Assembly (NCBI GenBank): GCA_022709105.1
Contig: JAKIXL010000025.1
Location: 1 to 14,623 of the forward strand
DNA: 14,623 nucleotides
Direction: 5' to 3'
Origin: Thermoplasmatota archaeon
GTDB taxonomy: Archaea > Thermoplasmatota > Thermoplasmata > Methanomassiliicoccales > Methanomassiliicoccaceae
Shown here one piece after another: positions 1-6,985 of this stretch. The position numbers and the translations under genes are program-made. The notes beneath the pieces are model-generated. The model was given only the letters and a program-made list of their open reading frames with translations, had not been told where the DNA came from and made no database searches. Positions within the stretch are counted from its first letter, which is position 1. Each line of letters opens with the position of its first letter.

Positions 1-56
1 CCGTCCTCCACGAGCTCGACGGCCCTCCTCGCCGCCTGCAGCTTCAATGAGCTCAT
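1..56 (-). CDS. rpiA: Probable ribose-5-phosphate isomerase A, N-terminal fragment
   Basis: Only the first 18 codons lie in the window; the gene runs off the left edge. The peptide starts MSSLKLQAARRAVELVEDG. From memory this matches the N-terminus of RpiA enzymes: a Lys/Ala-rich helix, then a VEDG turn that leads into the phosphate-binding GLGTGST loop, which would lie just outside. RpiA interconverts ribose 5-phosphate and ribulose 5-phosphate. The ATG overlaps the TGA of the upstream creatininase-family gene (ATGA), so the two are probably co-transcribed and translationally coupled. The identification rests on about 18 residues and the context, so another protein with a similar N-terminal helix is possible. 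Confidence 0.55.
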   Translation of the reverse strand, partial: MSSLKLQAARRAVELVED

Positions 57-760
57 TCCCTCACCCCGAACTCCTTTACGACCTCTCGGGTCAGCTCCTC
101 GACGATGAAGGCGTTCACCTTCGCTCCCAGCTCGGGGGTGGCAGAGGGCGCGTTCCCGACGAACCCGTCCGGCATCGACCGCTCAGGGTCACGGACGACC
201 ATGAACCCTTGGCTCACGTAGTGTCCGACCCTCTCCTGCGGCCTGACCAGCTCAGGGGCGATGGCCATGATCCGGGAGGTCTCTATCTTCCCGCCGTGCC
301 CGTCCCCCCTCTGGTCCTCGGGGAAGAGCTTGGCAATATCATAGTCGGTCAACAGCATGAGCCTGACGTCGTGCTCCTCCACTATGCCGGTGCAAGCCTG
401 CCTAAGCGCGTTCATATGCGATCCGCCAGCATGGCCGCTGATCACAACCAGTTTGTCCGCCCCGTTGGCTATCAAGGAGCGCAGGATGTCCCGTACGACC
501 AGGATGGTGGTCTCGAACCCCAGCCCGATGGTCCCAGGCATGTTGCGGGTGGACGAATGGAAAGCATAACGCAGGGGAGGCGCCACCAGACCCTTAACGC
601 GCTCGGCCACCGCGTCCGCTATGAACTCGGGCTGCAGGGAATCCGTGCTAAGCGGCAGGTGGGAGGAATGGGCCTCGGTCCCTCCGATAGGCAGGAACAC
701 CACGGGCCTCTCCCTCATGGCCTTGGCGAACTCGGTAGAGGTCAGCGAGTCAAGGCGCAT
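53..760 (-). CDS. Creatininase-family amidohydrolase (possible ArfB-like formamide hydrolase)
   Basis: A 235-residue protein, the usual length for the creatininase/creatinine amidohydrolase family of metal-dependent amide hydrolases. The family signature is visible as GGTEAHSSHLPLSTD (residues 26-40), giving likely metal ligands E29, H31 and D40. A second cluster, HGGKIETS (155-162), supplies H155 and E160, and SGHAGG around H110 replaces the commoner NGHGGN. In archaea one member, ArfB, removes formate from an intermediate of riboflavin and F420 synthesis. That role is attractive here because the neighbouring probable rpiA makes ribulose 5-phosphate, also a riboflavin precursor, but the sequence alone does not separate ArfB from other members. 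The start ATG shares a base with the TGA of the upstream zinc-ribbon gene (TGATG), and the end overlaps the next ATG, so this is the middle gene of a tight operon. Confidence 0.85.
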   Translation of the reverse strand: MRLDSLTSTEFAKAMRERPVVFLPIGGTEAHSSHLPLSTDSLQPEFIADAVAERVKGLVAPPLRYAFHSSTRNMPGTIGLGFETTILVVRDILRSLIANGADKLVVISGHAGGSHMNALRQACTGIVEEHDVRLMLLTDYDIAKLFPEDQRGDGHGGKIETSRIMAIAPELVRPQERVGHYVSQGFMVVRDPERSMPDGFVGNAPSATPELGAKVNAFIVEELTREVVKEFGVRE

Positions 761-918
761 CAGCGCACCTTCCTATCGGACAGATCGATCAGTCGGGTTC
801 CGCAGACCGGGCAGTTCCCCTTCTCCAGGGCATCCTGTCCGAACCTCTCTTTCAGCTCCTGGTTGAGCCTATCGAGATCGGCGGTCTTTATGGAGCGGTC
901 GCATCGGGGGCAATACAT
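760..918 (-). CDS. Small zinc-ribbon protein (52 aa)
   Basis: A short gene, first in the minus-strand operon. It encodes 52 residues with two CxxC knuckles: C3-P-R-C6 at the very start and C36-P-V-C39 near the end. Between them is a charged, helical stretch (residues 10-33). The Cys4 arrangement predicts one bound zinc; function is not recognised. Such peptides often act in nucleic-acid or protein binding, but nothing here decides that. The start codon lies about 28 bases from a TATA-like element, which suits a leaderless mRNA. Its TGA overlaps the ATG of the creatininase-family gene by one base, strong evidence that it is real and coupled. Confidence 0.75.
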   Translation of the reverse strand: MYCPRCDRSIKTADLDRLNQELKERFGQDALEKGNCPVCGTRLIDLSDRKVR

Positions 919-941
919 CGACCGCGCATCGGATTGACCGG

Positions 942-950
942 TTCAAATAT
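942..950 (-). promoter_or_regulatory. Box A for the zinc ribbon/creatininase/rpiA operon
   Basis: Read on the minus strand this is ATATTTGAA, an AT-rich patch in GC-rich DNA. Its centre is about 28 bases before the zinc-ribbon ATG, the spacing expected when archaeal transcription starts at or just before the start codon. Confidence 0.5.
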
Positions 951-963
951 CTGCCGGGACAAG

Positions 964-970
964 CTTAAGG
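964..970 (+). promoter_or_regulatory. Weak box A for dph6-methyltransferase
   Basis: CTTAAGG is centred about 28 bases before the dph6 ATG at 995, the position expected for a leaderless transcript. It is a poor TATA match, so the call rests mostly on spacing and on the lack of any other candidate in this short divergent intergenic region. Confidence 0.3.
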
Positions 971-994
971 CCATGGTCGGTCATTGAAGGGCCC

Positions 995-1669
995 ATGCGC
1001 TTGGCCGCCCTGTTCTCAGGAGGCAAGGACTCAGTCCTAGCCGCCTACCTTATGGAGCAGCAGGGGCATTCCGTGGATGTCCTGGTCAGCGTGCGGCCCA
1101 GGGACCCCCATTCGTGGGTGTTCCATACTCCGAACCTCAAGTTCCTGCCGTTGATGGCCGAGGCCATGAACAAGGAACTTGTCGCGGTGGACAGCACGGG
1201 CACGGAAAGGGACGACCTCCGGGCGCTTGAGGACGCCCTTTCCCTGCTCGAGGTCGATGGCGTGATAACCGGGGCCATCGCCTCGGACTATCAATGGGAC
1301 CGCATAAATCATGTTTGCGAGGGCCTCGACCTCAATGTCCATTCGCCGCTCTGGAGAAAGGACCAGGACCTTCTCATGGAGGAGCTTATCGATGCCGGCG
1401 TGGTAGCCATGATCGTAAGCGTTTCGGCCGACGGGCTGGACGCATCATGGCTGGGCAAGCGGATCGACCATCAGGCGCTGGATGGGCTGAGATCGATCGC
1501 CAAGAGCAGGGGGATGAACCTTGCGGGCGAGGGAGGCGAGTATGAGACGTTGGTCCTGGACTCCCCGCTCCATCGGCGGGCGATAAGGATATTGGGTTCG
1601 GAGGTGGAGAGCGGCCGGGACTCCGGCCTGCTTAAGGTCACCAGGGCAATGCTGGAGGATAAAAAATGA
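995..1669 (+). CDS. dph6: Diphthine--ammonia ligase (Dph6 family)
   Basis: A 224-residue ATP pyrophosphatase of the archaeal Dph6 group. The PP-loop SGGKDS is at residues 8-13, and the family block GEGGEYETLVLDSPL lies near 178-192. The internal AIASDYQWDR segment (about 94-103) is also typical. Dph6 catalyses the last step of diphthamide formation: it uses ATP and ammonia to amidate diphthine on a histidine of elongation factor 2 in the cytoplasm. The length fits the single-domain archaeal enzyme, without the extra domains of the yeast protein. The gene diverges from the zinc-ribbon operon, and its TGA overlaps the ATG of the following methyltransferase (ATGA), so the two are co-expressed. 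That methyltransferase is not the diphthine synthase DphB. Confidence 0.9.
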   Translation: MRLAALFSGGKDSVLAAYLMEQQGHSVDVLVSVRPRDPHSWVFHTPNLKFLPLMAEAMNKELVAVDSTGTERDDLRALEDALSLLEVDGVITGAIASDYQWDRINHVCEGLDLNVHSPLWRKDQDLLMEELIDAGVVAMIVSVSADGLDASWLGKRIDHQALDGLRSIAKSRGMNLAGEGGEYETLVLDSPLHRRAIRILGSEVESGRDSGLLKVTRAMLEDKK

Positions 1670-2223
1670 AGGGTCACAGGTTCCCCGCCGATGCGAGGAA
1701 GAGGCTTAGCAACGAAGAGAGAAGAAGGATGCAGCCGGCGGAGGATATCATAGCTCGGATGGTCCTTATGCCGGAGGAGGTGGTCGCCGACCTCGGATGC
1801 GGGACCGGCTACGTCACCATCCCCATGGCCGCGCGGGTGACTAAAGTGTACGCGATAGATGCTCAGAAGGCAATGCTGGAAGCCCTAGCCGAGGACCTCC
1901 CTCACGAGCTCAAGGACAAGGTCGTCCCGATCCAGAGCGAACTCCCGAGGATCCCTCTTGAGGACAGGTCGATCGATCGTGCTGTGGCCGTGAACGTCGT
2001 GCATGAGGTGGGGGACCTCGCCGCCCTGGAGTCCGAGCTGCGGCGCTGTCTCCGTCCGGGAGGGAGGTTCACCATCGTGGACTTCCCAAAAAGGGAGACC
2101 AGTCTAGGTCCCCCCGTCTCCGAACGGCTGAGCGAGGAGGAGGTTATCTCCAATTTCCCATTCTTCCGCAAGCTCAAAGAGTGGAACTATCCGGAGTTCT
2201 ATCAGTTGGAGCTTTCCCTCTGA
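1666..2223 (+). CDS. Class I SAM-dependent methyltransferase
   Basis: A 185-residue protein with a Rossmann-type methyltransferase core. Motif I is VADLGCGTGY (about residues 39-48), the SAM-binding loop. The acidic end of strand 2 follows in VYAIDAQ (about 61-67). Motif IV appears as RAVAVNVVHEV, and the post-motif segment is LRPGGRFTIVDFPK. The substrate cannot be read from the sequence; the fold is shared by methyltransferases of metabolites, quinones, arsenite and proteins. The N-terminal part (HRFPADARKRLSNEERRR) resembles that of other archaeal proteins annotated simply as class I methyltransferases. It overlaps dph6 by four bases. Its last 50 bases overlap the 3' end of the convergent peroxiredoxin-like gene. 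Confidence 0.85.
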   Translation: MKGHRFPADARKRLSNEERRRMQPAEDIIARMVLMPEEVVADLGCGTGYVTIPMAARVTKVYAIDAQKAMLEALAEDLPHELKDKVVPIQSELPRIPLEDRSIDRAVAVNVVHEVGDLAALESELRRCLRPGGRFTIVDFPKRETSLGPPVSERLSEEEVISNFPFFRKLKEWNYPEFYQLELSL

Positions 2224-2704
2224 CCCCCATCTCTTGGCAGAACACCAGCACCTCGTCATAATCTGGCTCCTCGGCCTGCGAGGTATCGTAGGAGATCCAA
2301 GCATACCGGACCTCTCCATCGCGGTCCACGATGAACACCGAGCGCCGGGACCTGCCGTTCAGGTAGCCCTCCCCTCCCATGAGCACCCCGTAATCATCGC
2401 TAACCTTCCCATCGAAGTCGGACAGCAGCGGGAACTGGAGGTCCAGACGCTCCTTCCATGCGCTGTGAACGAACTGACTATTGGTGCATATGCCGATAAG
2501 CTCCGCCCCTGCTCTCCTGAACTCCTCGTACATCCTCTGGAACTGCTTCATCTCCACATTGCATATGACGCCGAAGTCTCCATTATAGAATATGAGCACC
2601 GCCGCGCCCCGGCCCAGAACTTCGGACAAGCTTAAGGACCCGCCGTAGGCCTCAGGGAGTGTGAAATCCGGCGCTCTCTCGCCAACGGAGGGTGTTCGAG
2701 ACAT
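2174..2704 (-). CDS. Peroxiredoxin/thioredoxin-fold protein with altered active-site motif
   Basis: A 176-residue AhpC/TSA-type protein. The fold markers are visible: GERAPDFTLPEAYGG at the N-terminus, VLIFYNGDFGVICNVEM (about 36-52), the strand ELIGICTNS, the FPLLSDFDGKVSDDYGV segment, and RRSVFIVDRDGEVRYAW. Peroxiredoxins normally carry PxxxT/SxxC, and the related CPxC group has two Cys. Here the matching stretch is NGDFGVIC: the Cys is kept but Pro and Thr are replaced, and the first Cys of a CxxC is Gly. Two more Cys (in GICTNS and VFCQEM) could resolve a disulfide. It may be a peroxidase of unusual type or a thiol oxidoreductase; the sequence cannot decide. The start at 2704 sits 28 bases from a box A, so the gene is probably leaderless and independent of the symporter. 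Its 3' end overlaps the methyltransferase by 50 bases. Confidence 0.8.
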   Translation of the reverse strand: MSRTPSVGERAPDFTLPEAYGGSLSLSEVLGRGAAVLIFYNGDFGVICNVEMKQFQRMYEEFRRAGAELIGICTNSQFVHSAWKERLDLQFPLLSDFDGKVSDDYGVLMGGEGYLNGRSRRSVFIVDRDGEVRYAWISYDTSQAEEPDYDEVLVFCQEMGVRGKAPTDRTPDSSTL

Positions 2705-2727
2705 AGCATCAGAATATGGGATGGAGG

Positions 2728-2737
2728 TTTGAAATAC
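2728..2737 (-). promoter_or_regulatory. Box A for the peroxiredoxin-like gene
   Basis: Minus-strand GTATTTCAAA, centred about 28 bases before the ATG at 2704. It lies in the 49-base gap after the symporter stop, so the peroxiredoxin-like gene can be expressed on its own as a leaderless mRNA. Confidence 0.5.
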
Positions 2738-2753
2738 TTGCCTTCAGCCCCTC

Positions 2754-4319
2754 TCAATCGGCCCTCAGCGACACCTCCGGGGCATCCGCTCTCGATCTGG
2801 CCACCAGGACCCCGGCGACCAATGTAACTAGAGATAGAGGAAGGCCGATGATCAGCGGATCTATCACGTTGAAAGGGGAGCCGAGCAAGGTGGTCTGTCC
2901 GAACAGGGCGTTGCAGATCCCCAGCTTGGAGGCCTCCGCGGTATGAACGAAAACCGTCCACAGGAACCATGTTACCGCCCCTACCGTGAGCGATAATTTG
3001 GCGGGCAAGGCCAGCGGGTCCTTGGAATATAGCCCGTAGGTAAGGACTGGCAGGAAGGCGCAGGCACACATGGCGGTGGCCCGGGCGATGATGCTTGGGG
3101 GCATGACCAGGGCAAGGGCGACCGAAAAGACGATCATGCTGACCATGCCCATCTGGGTCACTTTCTTGGAGGGACGCTCCCTCTTCACGATGTGCTTGTA
3201 AAGGTCATACCCGGCGGTGGTGCCCATGGTGTGAAAGATCGAGCTAAGGGTCGACATCCCCGCAGCCAGGAGCACAAGGAGGAATATGATAACGAACAGG
3301 TCGGGCATCGCAGAGTTGATGTAGAGCGGTATGATGTTGTCAGCGTTCTTATCGGCGGCGTAATAGGCCACTTGGCCGGTCCTCTCCCAGAACCAGACAT
3401 TGGTCAGAGGTCCTACGGTGAAGGCCACGCCGGTCATCATCAGGAGGAAGGGACCTCCCACCGAAACAGCACGGTTGATGGAGCGTTCGTCCTTGGCTGA
3501 CAGGAAGCGAACGCTGAGCTGAGGTTGGGCCAGCACTCCGATGCCGACGCCCATCACGATCGTGGTGACCAAGGTGAGCCAGATATCCGTTCCGAAAGCG
3601 GGCATAGCCGTCCAGGAATGAAGTCCGCCGTCCTTAAGGAACCCTGGTATCTGAGGCGACAGGCCCGCGAGGCTGGTGAAGCCGTTCTCCACGCCCCCCA
3701 CCGCAGCGAGCGTTAGCACCAGGAGAAGGGTCATGCCTACGAGCATGAGGGCTCCCTGCATGGCATCGGTGTACATGACCGCGATAAGGCCTCCCATGAC
3801 CACATAGGCCGCGGTTATTAGCGAGAATCCGAGCAGGGCCACCGTATAGTCCAGATCGAACGTGGTATGGATGAACCATGCACCACCGATGATGATGGCC
3901 GCGCAATACAGCGGCATGGCCGCCAGGATCATGATCCCGCTGGCATACTGCATGAAGTTGGATCTGTACATCTTCCCCAGGAGATCAGGGAAGGTGACAG
4001 CTCCCAGGCGATGGCCGATCCTCCTGATCCTCTTCCCGTAGATTATAAAGGCAATAAGCACGCCCATCCCGATGTTCAGGACCGTTAGCCAGATAAGGCC
4101 GCTCCCGTAAAGGGCGGCAATTCCCCCGAACCCAACTATCGCCGATGTGGAGATGAACGTGGCCCCATACGACAGGCCAAGGACAAGAGGTCTGATCCTT
4201 CTGCCGGCCACCATGTAATCGGTGGCCTCCTTGGTATGGCGATAGCCCAGATAGCCGAGGAACATCGTAGCGGCCAGATACAGGGCCGTACAAGCGGCGA
4301 AGACCAAGGTGTCAACCAT
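2754..4319 (-). CDS. Sodium/solute symporter (SSS family)
   Basis: A polytopic membrane protein of 521 residues with about 13 hydrophobic segments, typical of SSS transporters, which import a solute with Na+. Family marks are the first helix followed by GYRHTKEATDYMVAGRR (about 25-41) and the Na+-site helix AGMSTLSSIFHTMGTTAGYD (353-372), a close match to the conserved ST-SS motif before the D-LY loop. The substrate is unknown. The frame stays open to 4418, but that extension overlaps the small accessory gene in another frame and is non-hydrophobic. I chose the ATG at 4319, with GGTGG five bases upstream and one base after the accessory gene's TGA; an ATG at 4331 is the alternative. The pair forms one operon driven by the box A near 4478. 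Confidence 0.88.
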   Translation of the reverse strand: MVDTLVFAACTALYLAATMFLGYLGYRHTKEATDYMVAGRRIRPLVLGLSYGATFISTSAIVGFGGIAALYGSGLIWLTVLNIGMGVLIAFIIYGKRIRRIGHRLGAVTFPDLLGKMYRSNFMQYASGIMILAAMPLYCAAIIIGGAWFIHTTFDLDYTVALLGFSLITAAYVVMGGLIAVMYTDAMQGALMLVGMTLLLVLTLAAVGGVENGFTSLAGLSPQIPGFLKDGGLHSWTAMPAFGTDIWLTLVTTIVMGVGIGVLAQPQLSVRFLSAKDERSINRAVSVGGPFLLMMTGVAFTVGPLTNVWFWERTGQVAYYAADKNADNIIPLYINSAMPDLFVIIFLLVLLAAGMSTLSSIFHTMGTTAGYDLYKHIVKRERPSKKVTQMGMVSMIVFSVALALVMPPSIIARATAMCACAFLPVLTYGLYSKDPLALPAKLSLTVGAVTWFLWTVFVHTAEASKLGICNALFGQTTLLGSPFNVIDPLIIGLPLSLVTLVAGVLVARSRADAPEVSLRAD

Positions 4320-4320
4320 C

Positions 4321-4431
4321 TCATCCACCATCCTCGCATCTATCGACCAGGCCCCACGCTCCACAGACCAATGCCAGCGCGATCGATAGAACATAACCGA
4401 GGACGACAACAGGGTCACTGATGCCCAGCAT
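4321..4431 (-). CDS. Symporter small accessory protein (36 aa)
   Basis: A 36-residue peptide read immediately before the SSS transporter, with one base between its TGA and the symporter ATG. It begins MLGISDPVVVLGY and continues as a single membrane helix (about residues 8-29) ending at AWGLVDRC. From memory, archaeal and bacterial SSS genes are often preceded by a peptide starting MLGI-DP and carrying one helix with a late Cys, a family named symporter small accessory protein. Its molecular role is not established; it is assumed to help assemble or regulate the transporter. The frame is open upstream to 4515, but the family-like start at 4431, with GGGGGAT about five bases upstream, is the sensible one. 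Confidence 0.8.
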   Translation of the reverse strand: MLGISDPVVVLGYVLSIALALVCGAWGLVDRCEDGG

Positions 4432-4470
4432 AGAATCCCCCAATCCTTCAGGGGGCATATCCTGAATGGC

Positions 4471-4484
4471 GTATTTAAAATAAA
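4471..4484 (-). promoter_or_regulatory. Box A for accessory protein-symporter operon
   Basis: Minus-strand TTTATTTTAAATAC, the most AT-rich patch of the divergent spacer. Its centre is about 46 bases before the ATG at 4431. Transcription would therefore start near 4451 and leave a short leader of about 20 bases carrying the GGGGGAT ribosome site. Confidence 0.55.
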
Positions 4485-4583
4485 TGATACATGTTAACAG
4501 GGCACAATCTAGCAAGCATACGCCTACCGCAGCGGCACGGTCGCGGATAACTTGACGGCCTGAACGGCCATGACCTGTGTGCC

Positions 4584-5555
4584 ATGACCATCAGGACCTT
4601 CACCGACCTTCTCAACAAGGGGCTGGACCTATATCACGCCGGAAGATATCTGGAAGGCTACGAACTGATGACCTCCAACGCCGGCCATGTACCTAGGAAC
4701 GACGCCCAGGTCTATGACTATAGGGCCTCCATGGCCTGCCGCGCGGGCCATCCGGACCTGGCCATGGAGCTATTGAACGAGGCGGTGCTTAAGAAGGGCT
4801 GCTGGTACTCTCAAGAATATTTCGATGAGGACGAGGACATCGCGCCATTGGCCCTCCTGCCCGGCCTCTCCCGACTGAAGGAGGTCTGTTCGGAGAGGGA
4901 ACGGGAGGCCCGGGCCGCCAGCGTTTCCGAGCTGGTCATGACCAGAGCATCCGTTCGCAATGATAGCGCTCCGATCGTCATAGTCCTGCACGGCAATGGG
5001 CAGAACATACCGATATGCCAGGAGGATTGGCGGGGCGTCCCGGAAGAGGGCTTCGACCTCGCCTTCGTCCGCTCTTCCCAACTAACGTTCTCTGACGCCT
5101 ACGTATGGAACGATCTTAAGGAAGGGGCTCGAGACCTCGAAGAACAGCTCGACGTCCTGCGCGCCGAGGGGGAGCTGGACGGCCGGCCGGTCATCATGGC
5201 CGGCTTCTCAGCAGGGGCGCGCATGGTCATAAAGGCGGTCATCGACGGGATGGTGGACGCTGATGCACTCGTTCTGATAGGGCCTTGGTTGCCCGAGCTC
5301 CACGAATGGTCGGACACAATACGGAGCATGGGCGAGAGGATGCCGGGGACCTGCATCTTCTGCGGGGATAGGGACGAATGCCTTCCATGGGCCCATGGGT
5401 TGGCCGATATGCTACTCCGAATGGGGCGGCCATGCCGCTTCCTCGTCCCCGCCGGGCTCGGCCACGACTTTCCTCCCGATTTCACATCTGGCCTCGGTAA
5501 GGCGGTAACATCGGTCCTCAATACCCCGGCCGGTGAGGGGCTCGGGACAAAATGA
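4584..5555 (+). CDS. TPR-containing alpha/beta hydrolase
   Basis: A 323-residue protein in two parts. Residues 1-110 are helical with TPR-like spacing (LLNKGLDLYHAGRYLEGYEL, then YDYRASMACRAGHPDLAMEL). They end in a block (DEDIAPLALLPGLSRLKEV) resembling a last TPR repeat. From about residue 125 an alpha/beta-hydrolase domain follows: LHGNGQN for the oxyanion region, the nucleophile elbow GFSAG with S209, a candidate acid at D262 or D264 in GDRDE, and H294 in GLGHDFP. A serine esterase or peptidase of the dienelactone-hydrolase type is likely; the substrate is unknown. No signal peptide is seen, so it is cytoplasmic. It diverges from the symporter operon and is followed by 79 bases before the sensor cluster. 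No clear box A was found at leaderless distance. Confidence 0.8.
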   Translation: MTIRTFTDLLNKGLDLYHAGRYLEGYELMTSNAGHVPRNDAQVYDYRASMACRAGHPDLAMELLNEAVLKKGCWYSQEYFDEDEDIAPLALLPGLSRLKEVCSEREREARAASVSELVMTRASVRNDSAPIVIVLHGNGQNIPICQEDWRGVPEEGFDLAFVRSSQLTFSDAYVWNDLKEGARDLEEQLDVLRAEGELDGRPVIMAGFSAGARMVIKAVIDGMVDADALVLIGPWLPELHEWSDTIRSMGERMPGTCIFCGDRDECLPWAHGLADMLLRMGRPCRFLVPAGLGHDFPPDFTSGLGKAVTSVLNTPAGEGLGTK

Positions 5556-5620
5556 CCAAATAATCTCGCCTCCGTTCCATTATCGCCTAATCGAAGGCGG
5601 GGGGCAGTGGGCCGGCGACC

Positions 5621-5627
5621 AAGGAGG
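5621..5627 (+). promoter_or_regulatory. Strong Shine-Dalgarno fixing a GTG start
   Basis: AAGGAGG lies seven bases before GTG at 5635. No ATG is better placed, so the ribosome site decides the non-ATG start of the triple-PAS gene. A small hairpin (CGCCT 5584-5588 with AGGCG 5595-5599) lies upstream in the leader. Confidence 0.65.
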
Positions 5628-5634
5628 ATAGGCA

Positions 5635-6984
5635 GTGAGCAGTGAGGGAGAAGAACAAAACACAGCCCGGGCCGGGACCGGGGACGGTCCCTTGAATGCC
5701 CTGGAGATCGGAGCAGATGAGAGAAGATCGTTGCTGGCCTCGATAGTAGAGCAGTCAGACGATGCGGTGGTGGCCCTGACCATGGACGGCAAGATAGCCT
5801 CATGGAACCGGGCCGCGGAGACGATCTACGGCCTTTCCGCCGGAAATGCCGCCGAGCAAAGCCTCTCTATGCTCATCCCCGAGGACCATACGTTCGAGGC
5901 CTCCGAGATGCTGGAGCGGATCGCCCGGGGGGAGAGCATTCGCAACTACGAAATGGGCCTCAGGAAGGAGAGCGGAGAGGAGATGCTTATCTCCATGTGC
6001 ATGTCGCCGATCAGGGCCAAGGATGGGAGCATCATAGGCATGTCCACCGTCTCCCGTGACGTGACCGCTGAGGTCACGGCCCAGCATGCCGCTAAGGTTG
6101 CTGCGGGAGCGGAGCGCAGGAGGTTCGTCGAGGTGCTCGACCGCCTCCCGGCCTACGTTGCTCTTCTGACCACCGACCACCGCATCTCTTTCGCCAACAG
6201 ATATTTCAAGGAACATTTCGGGGAGGACCACGGAAGGCACTGCTATGAATGCCTGTTCGGACTGGATGCCCCATGTGACTTTTGCCAATCATACATCGTT
6301 CTCGAGACCGGAAAGCCCCATCAGTGGGAGTGGTCCGGTCCGGACGGCAACATCTACGATGTTTTCGATTATCCGTTCGTGGACCTGGACGGTTCCAAGA
6401 TGATCCTTGAGGTTGGCATCAACATCACCAAAAGGAAGATGGCCGAGGATGCCCTCAGGAAGGCCTTGGCCTACAACAGGAGCTTGATCGAAGCGAGCTT
6501 GGACCCCTTGGTCACCATCGGACCGGACGGAAAGATAACCGACGTGAACATGGCCACCGAGTCCATAACAGGCAGGAGCAGGGCGGAGCTGATAGGCACC
6601 GATTTCTCCGACTACTTCACCGAACCAGAAATCGCAAGGGCCGGCTACGAAACGGTCTTCCGAGAAGGCCTCGTCCGCGACTATGCCCTTGAGATCAGGC
6701 ACCAGGACGGTCGCATGATACCTGTCCTTTACAACGCTCAGGTCTATCGGGATGACGAGGGCCACGTCATAGGCGTCTTTGCCGCGGCCAGGGACGTCAC
6801 CGCCCAGAAGAGGATCGAGGCAGAGCTGGCAGCCCAACGAAGGATGGAACTGGAGAGGATATCGGACCTTGAGAAGTTCCAAAGATTGACCGTCGGGCGG
6901 GAGCTTAAGATGGTAGAGCTGAAGAAAGAGATCGCGGAGCTGAGGGCGATCAACTCCGACCTGCGGAAGAGGCTGGAGCATTAG
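5635..6984 (+). CDS. Triple-PAS sensor protein without kinase domain, Cys4 PAS
   Basis: A 449-residue cytoplasmic protein with no membrane segment and no transmitter domain. PAS1 spans about 33-145 (DDAVVALTMDGKIASWNRAA to SRDVTAE). PAS2 spans about 162-270 and carries a Cys motif, HCYEC-x7-CDFC, with C203, C206, C214 and C217. PAS3 spans about 280-390 (DPLVTIGPDGKITDVNMA to AARDVTAQKR). The end (390-449) is a coiled coil containing LTVGRELKMVELKKEI, a segment that in multidomain kinases usually precedes further signalling domains. PAS domains bind cofactors or small ligands and dimerise; the Cys4 cluster could bind a metal or sense redox state. The stop is one base before the ATG of a PAS-less kinase, so the two probably act as one split sensor. 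Start is GTG with a strong ribosome site. Confidence 0.88.
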   Translation: MSSEGEEQNTARAGTGDGPLNALEIGADERRSLLASIVEQSDDAVVALTMDGKIASWNRAAETIYGLSAGNAAEQSLSMLIPEDHTFEASEMLERIARGESIRNYEMGLRKESGEEMLISMCMSPIRAKDGSIIGMSTVSRDVTAEVTAQHAAKVAAGAERRRFVEVLDRLPAYVALLTTDHRISFANRYFKEHFGEDHGRHCYECLFGLDAPCDFCQSYIVLETGKPHQWEWSGPDGNIYDVFDYPFVDLDGSKMILEVGINITKRKMAEDALRKALAYNRSLIEASLDPLVTIGPDGKITDVNMATESITGRSRAELIGTDFSDYFTEPEIARAGYETVFREGLVRDYALEIRHQDGRMIPVLYNAQVYRDDEGHVIGVFAAARDVTAQKRIEAELAAQRRMELERISDLEKFQRLTVGRELKMVELKKEIAELRAINSDLRKRLEH

Positions 6985-6985
6985 G

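Noticed and set aside
47..937. 296-codon plus-strand frame over the creatininase-family operon
   Set aside because: It is antisense to three overlapping, motif-bearing genes and has no recognisable domain; long antisense frames are expected in GC-rich DNA.
4320..4418. N-terminal extension of the symporter frame upstream of 4319
   Set aside because: It overlaps the accessory peptide in another frame, is not hydrophobic, and lacks a ribosome site; the family starts at the first membrane helix.
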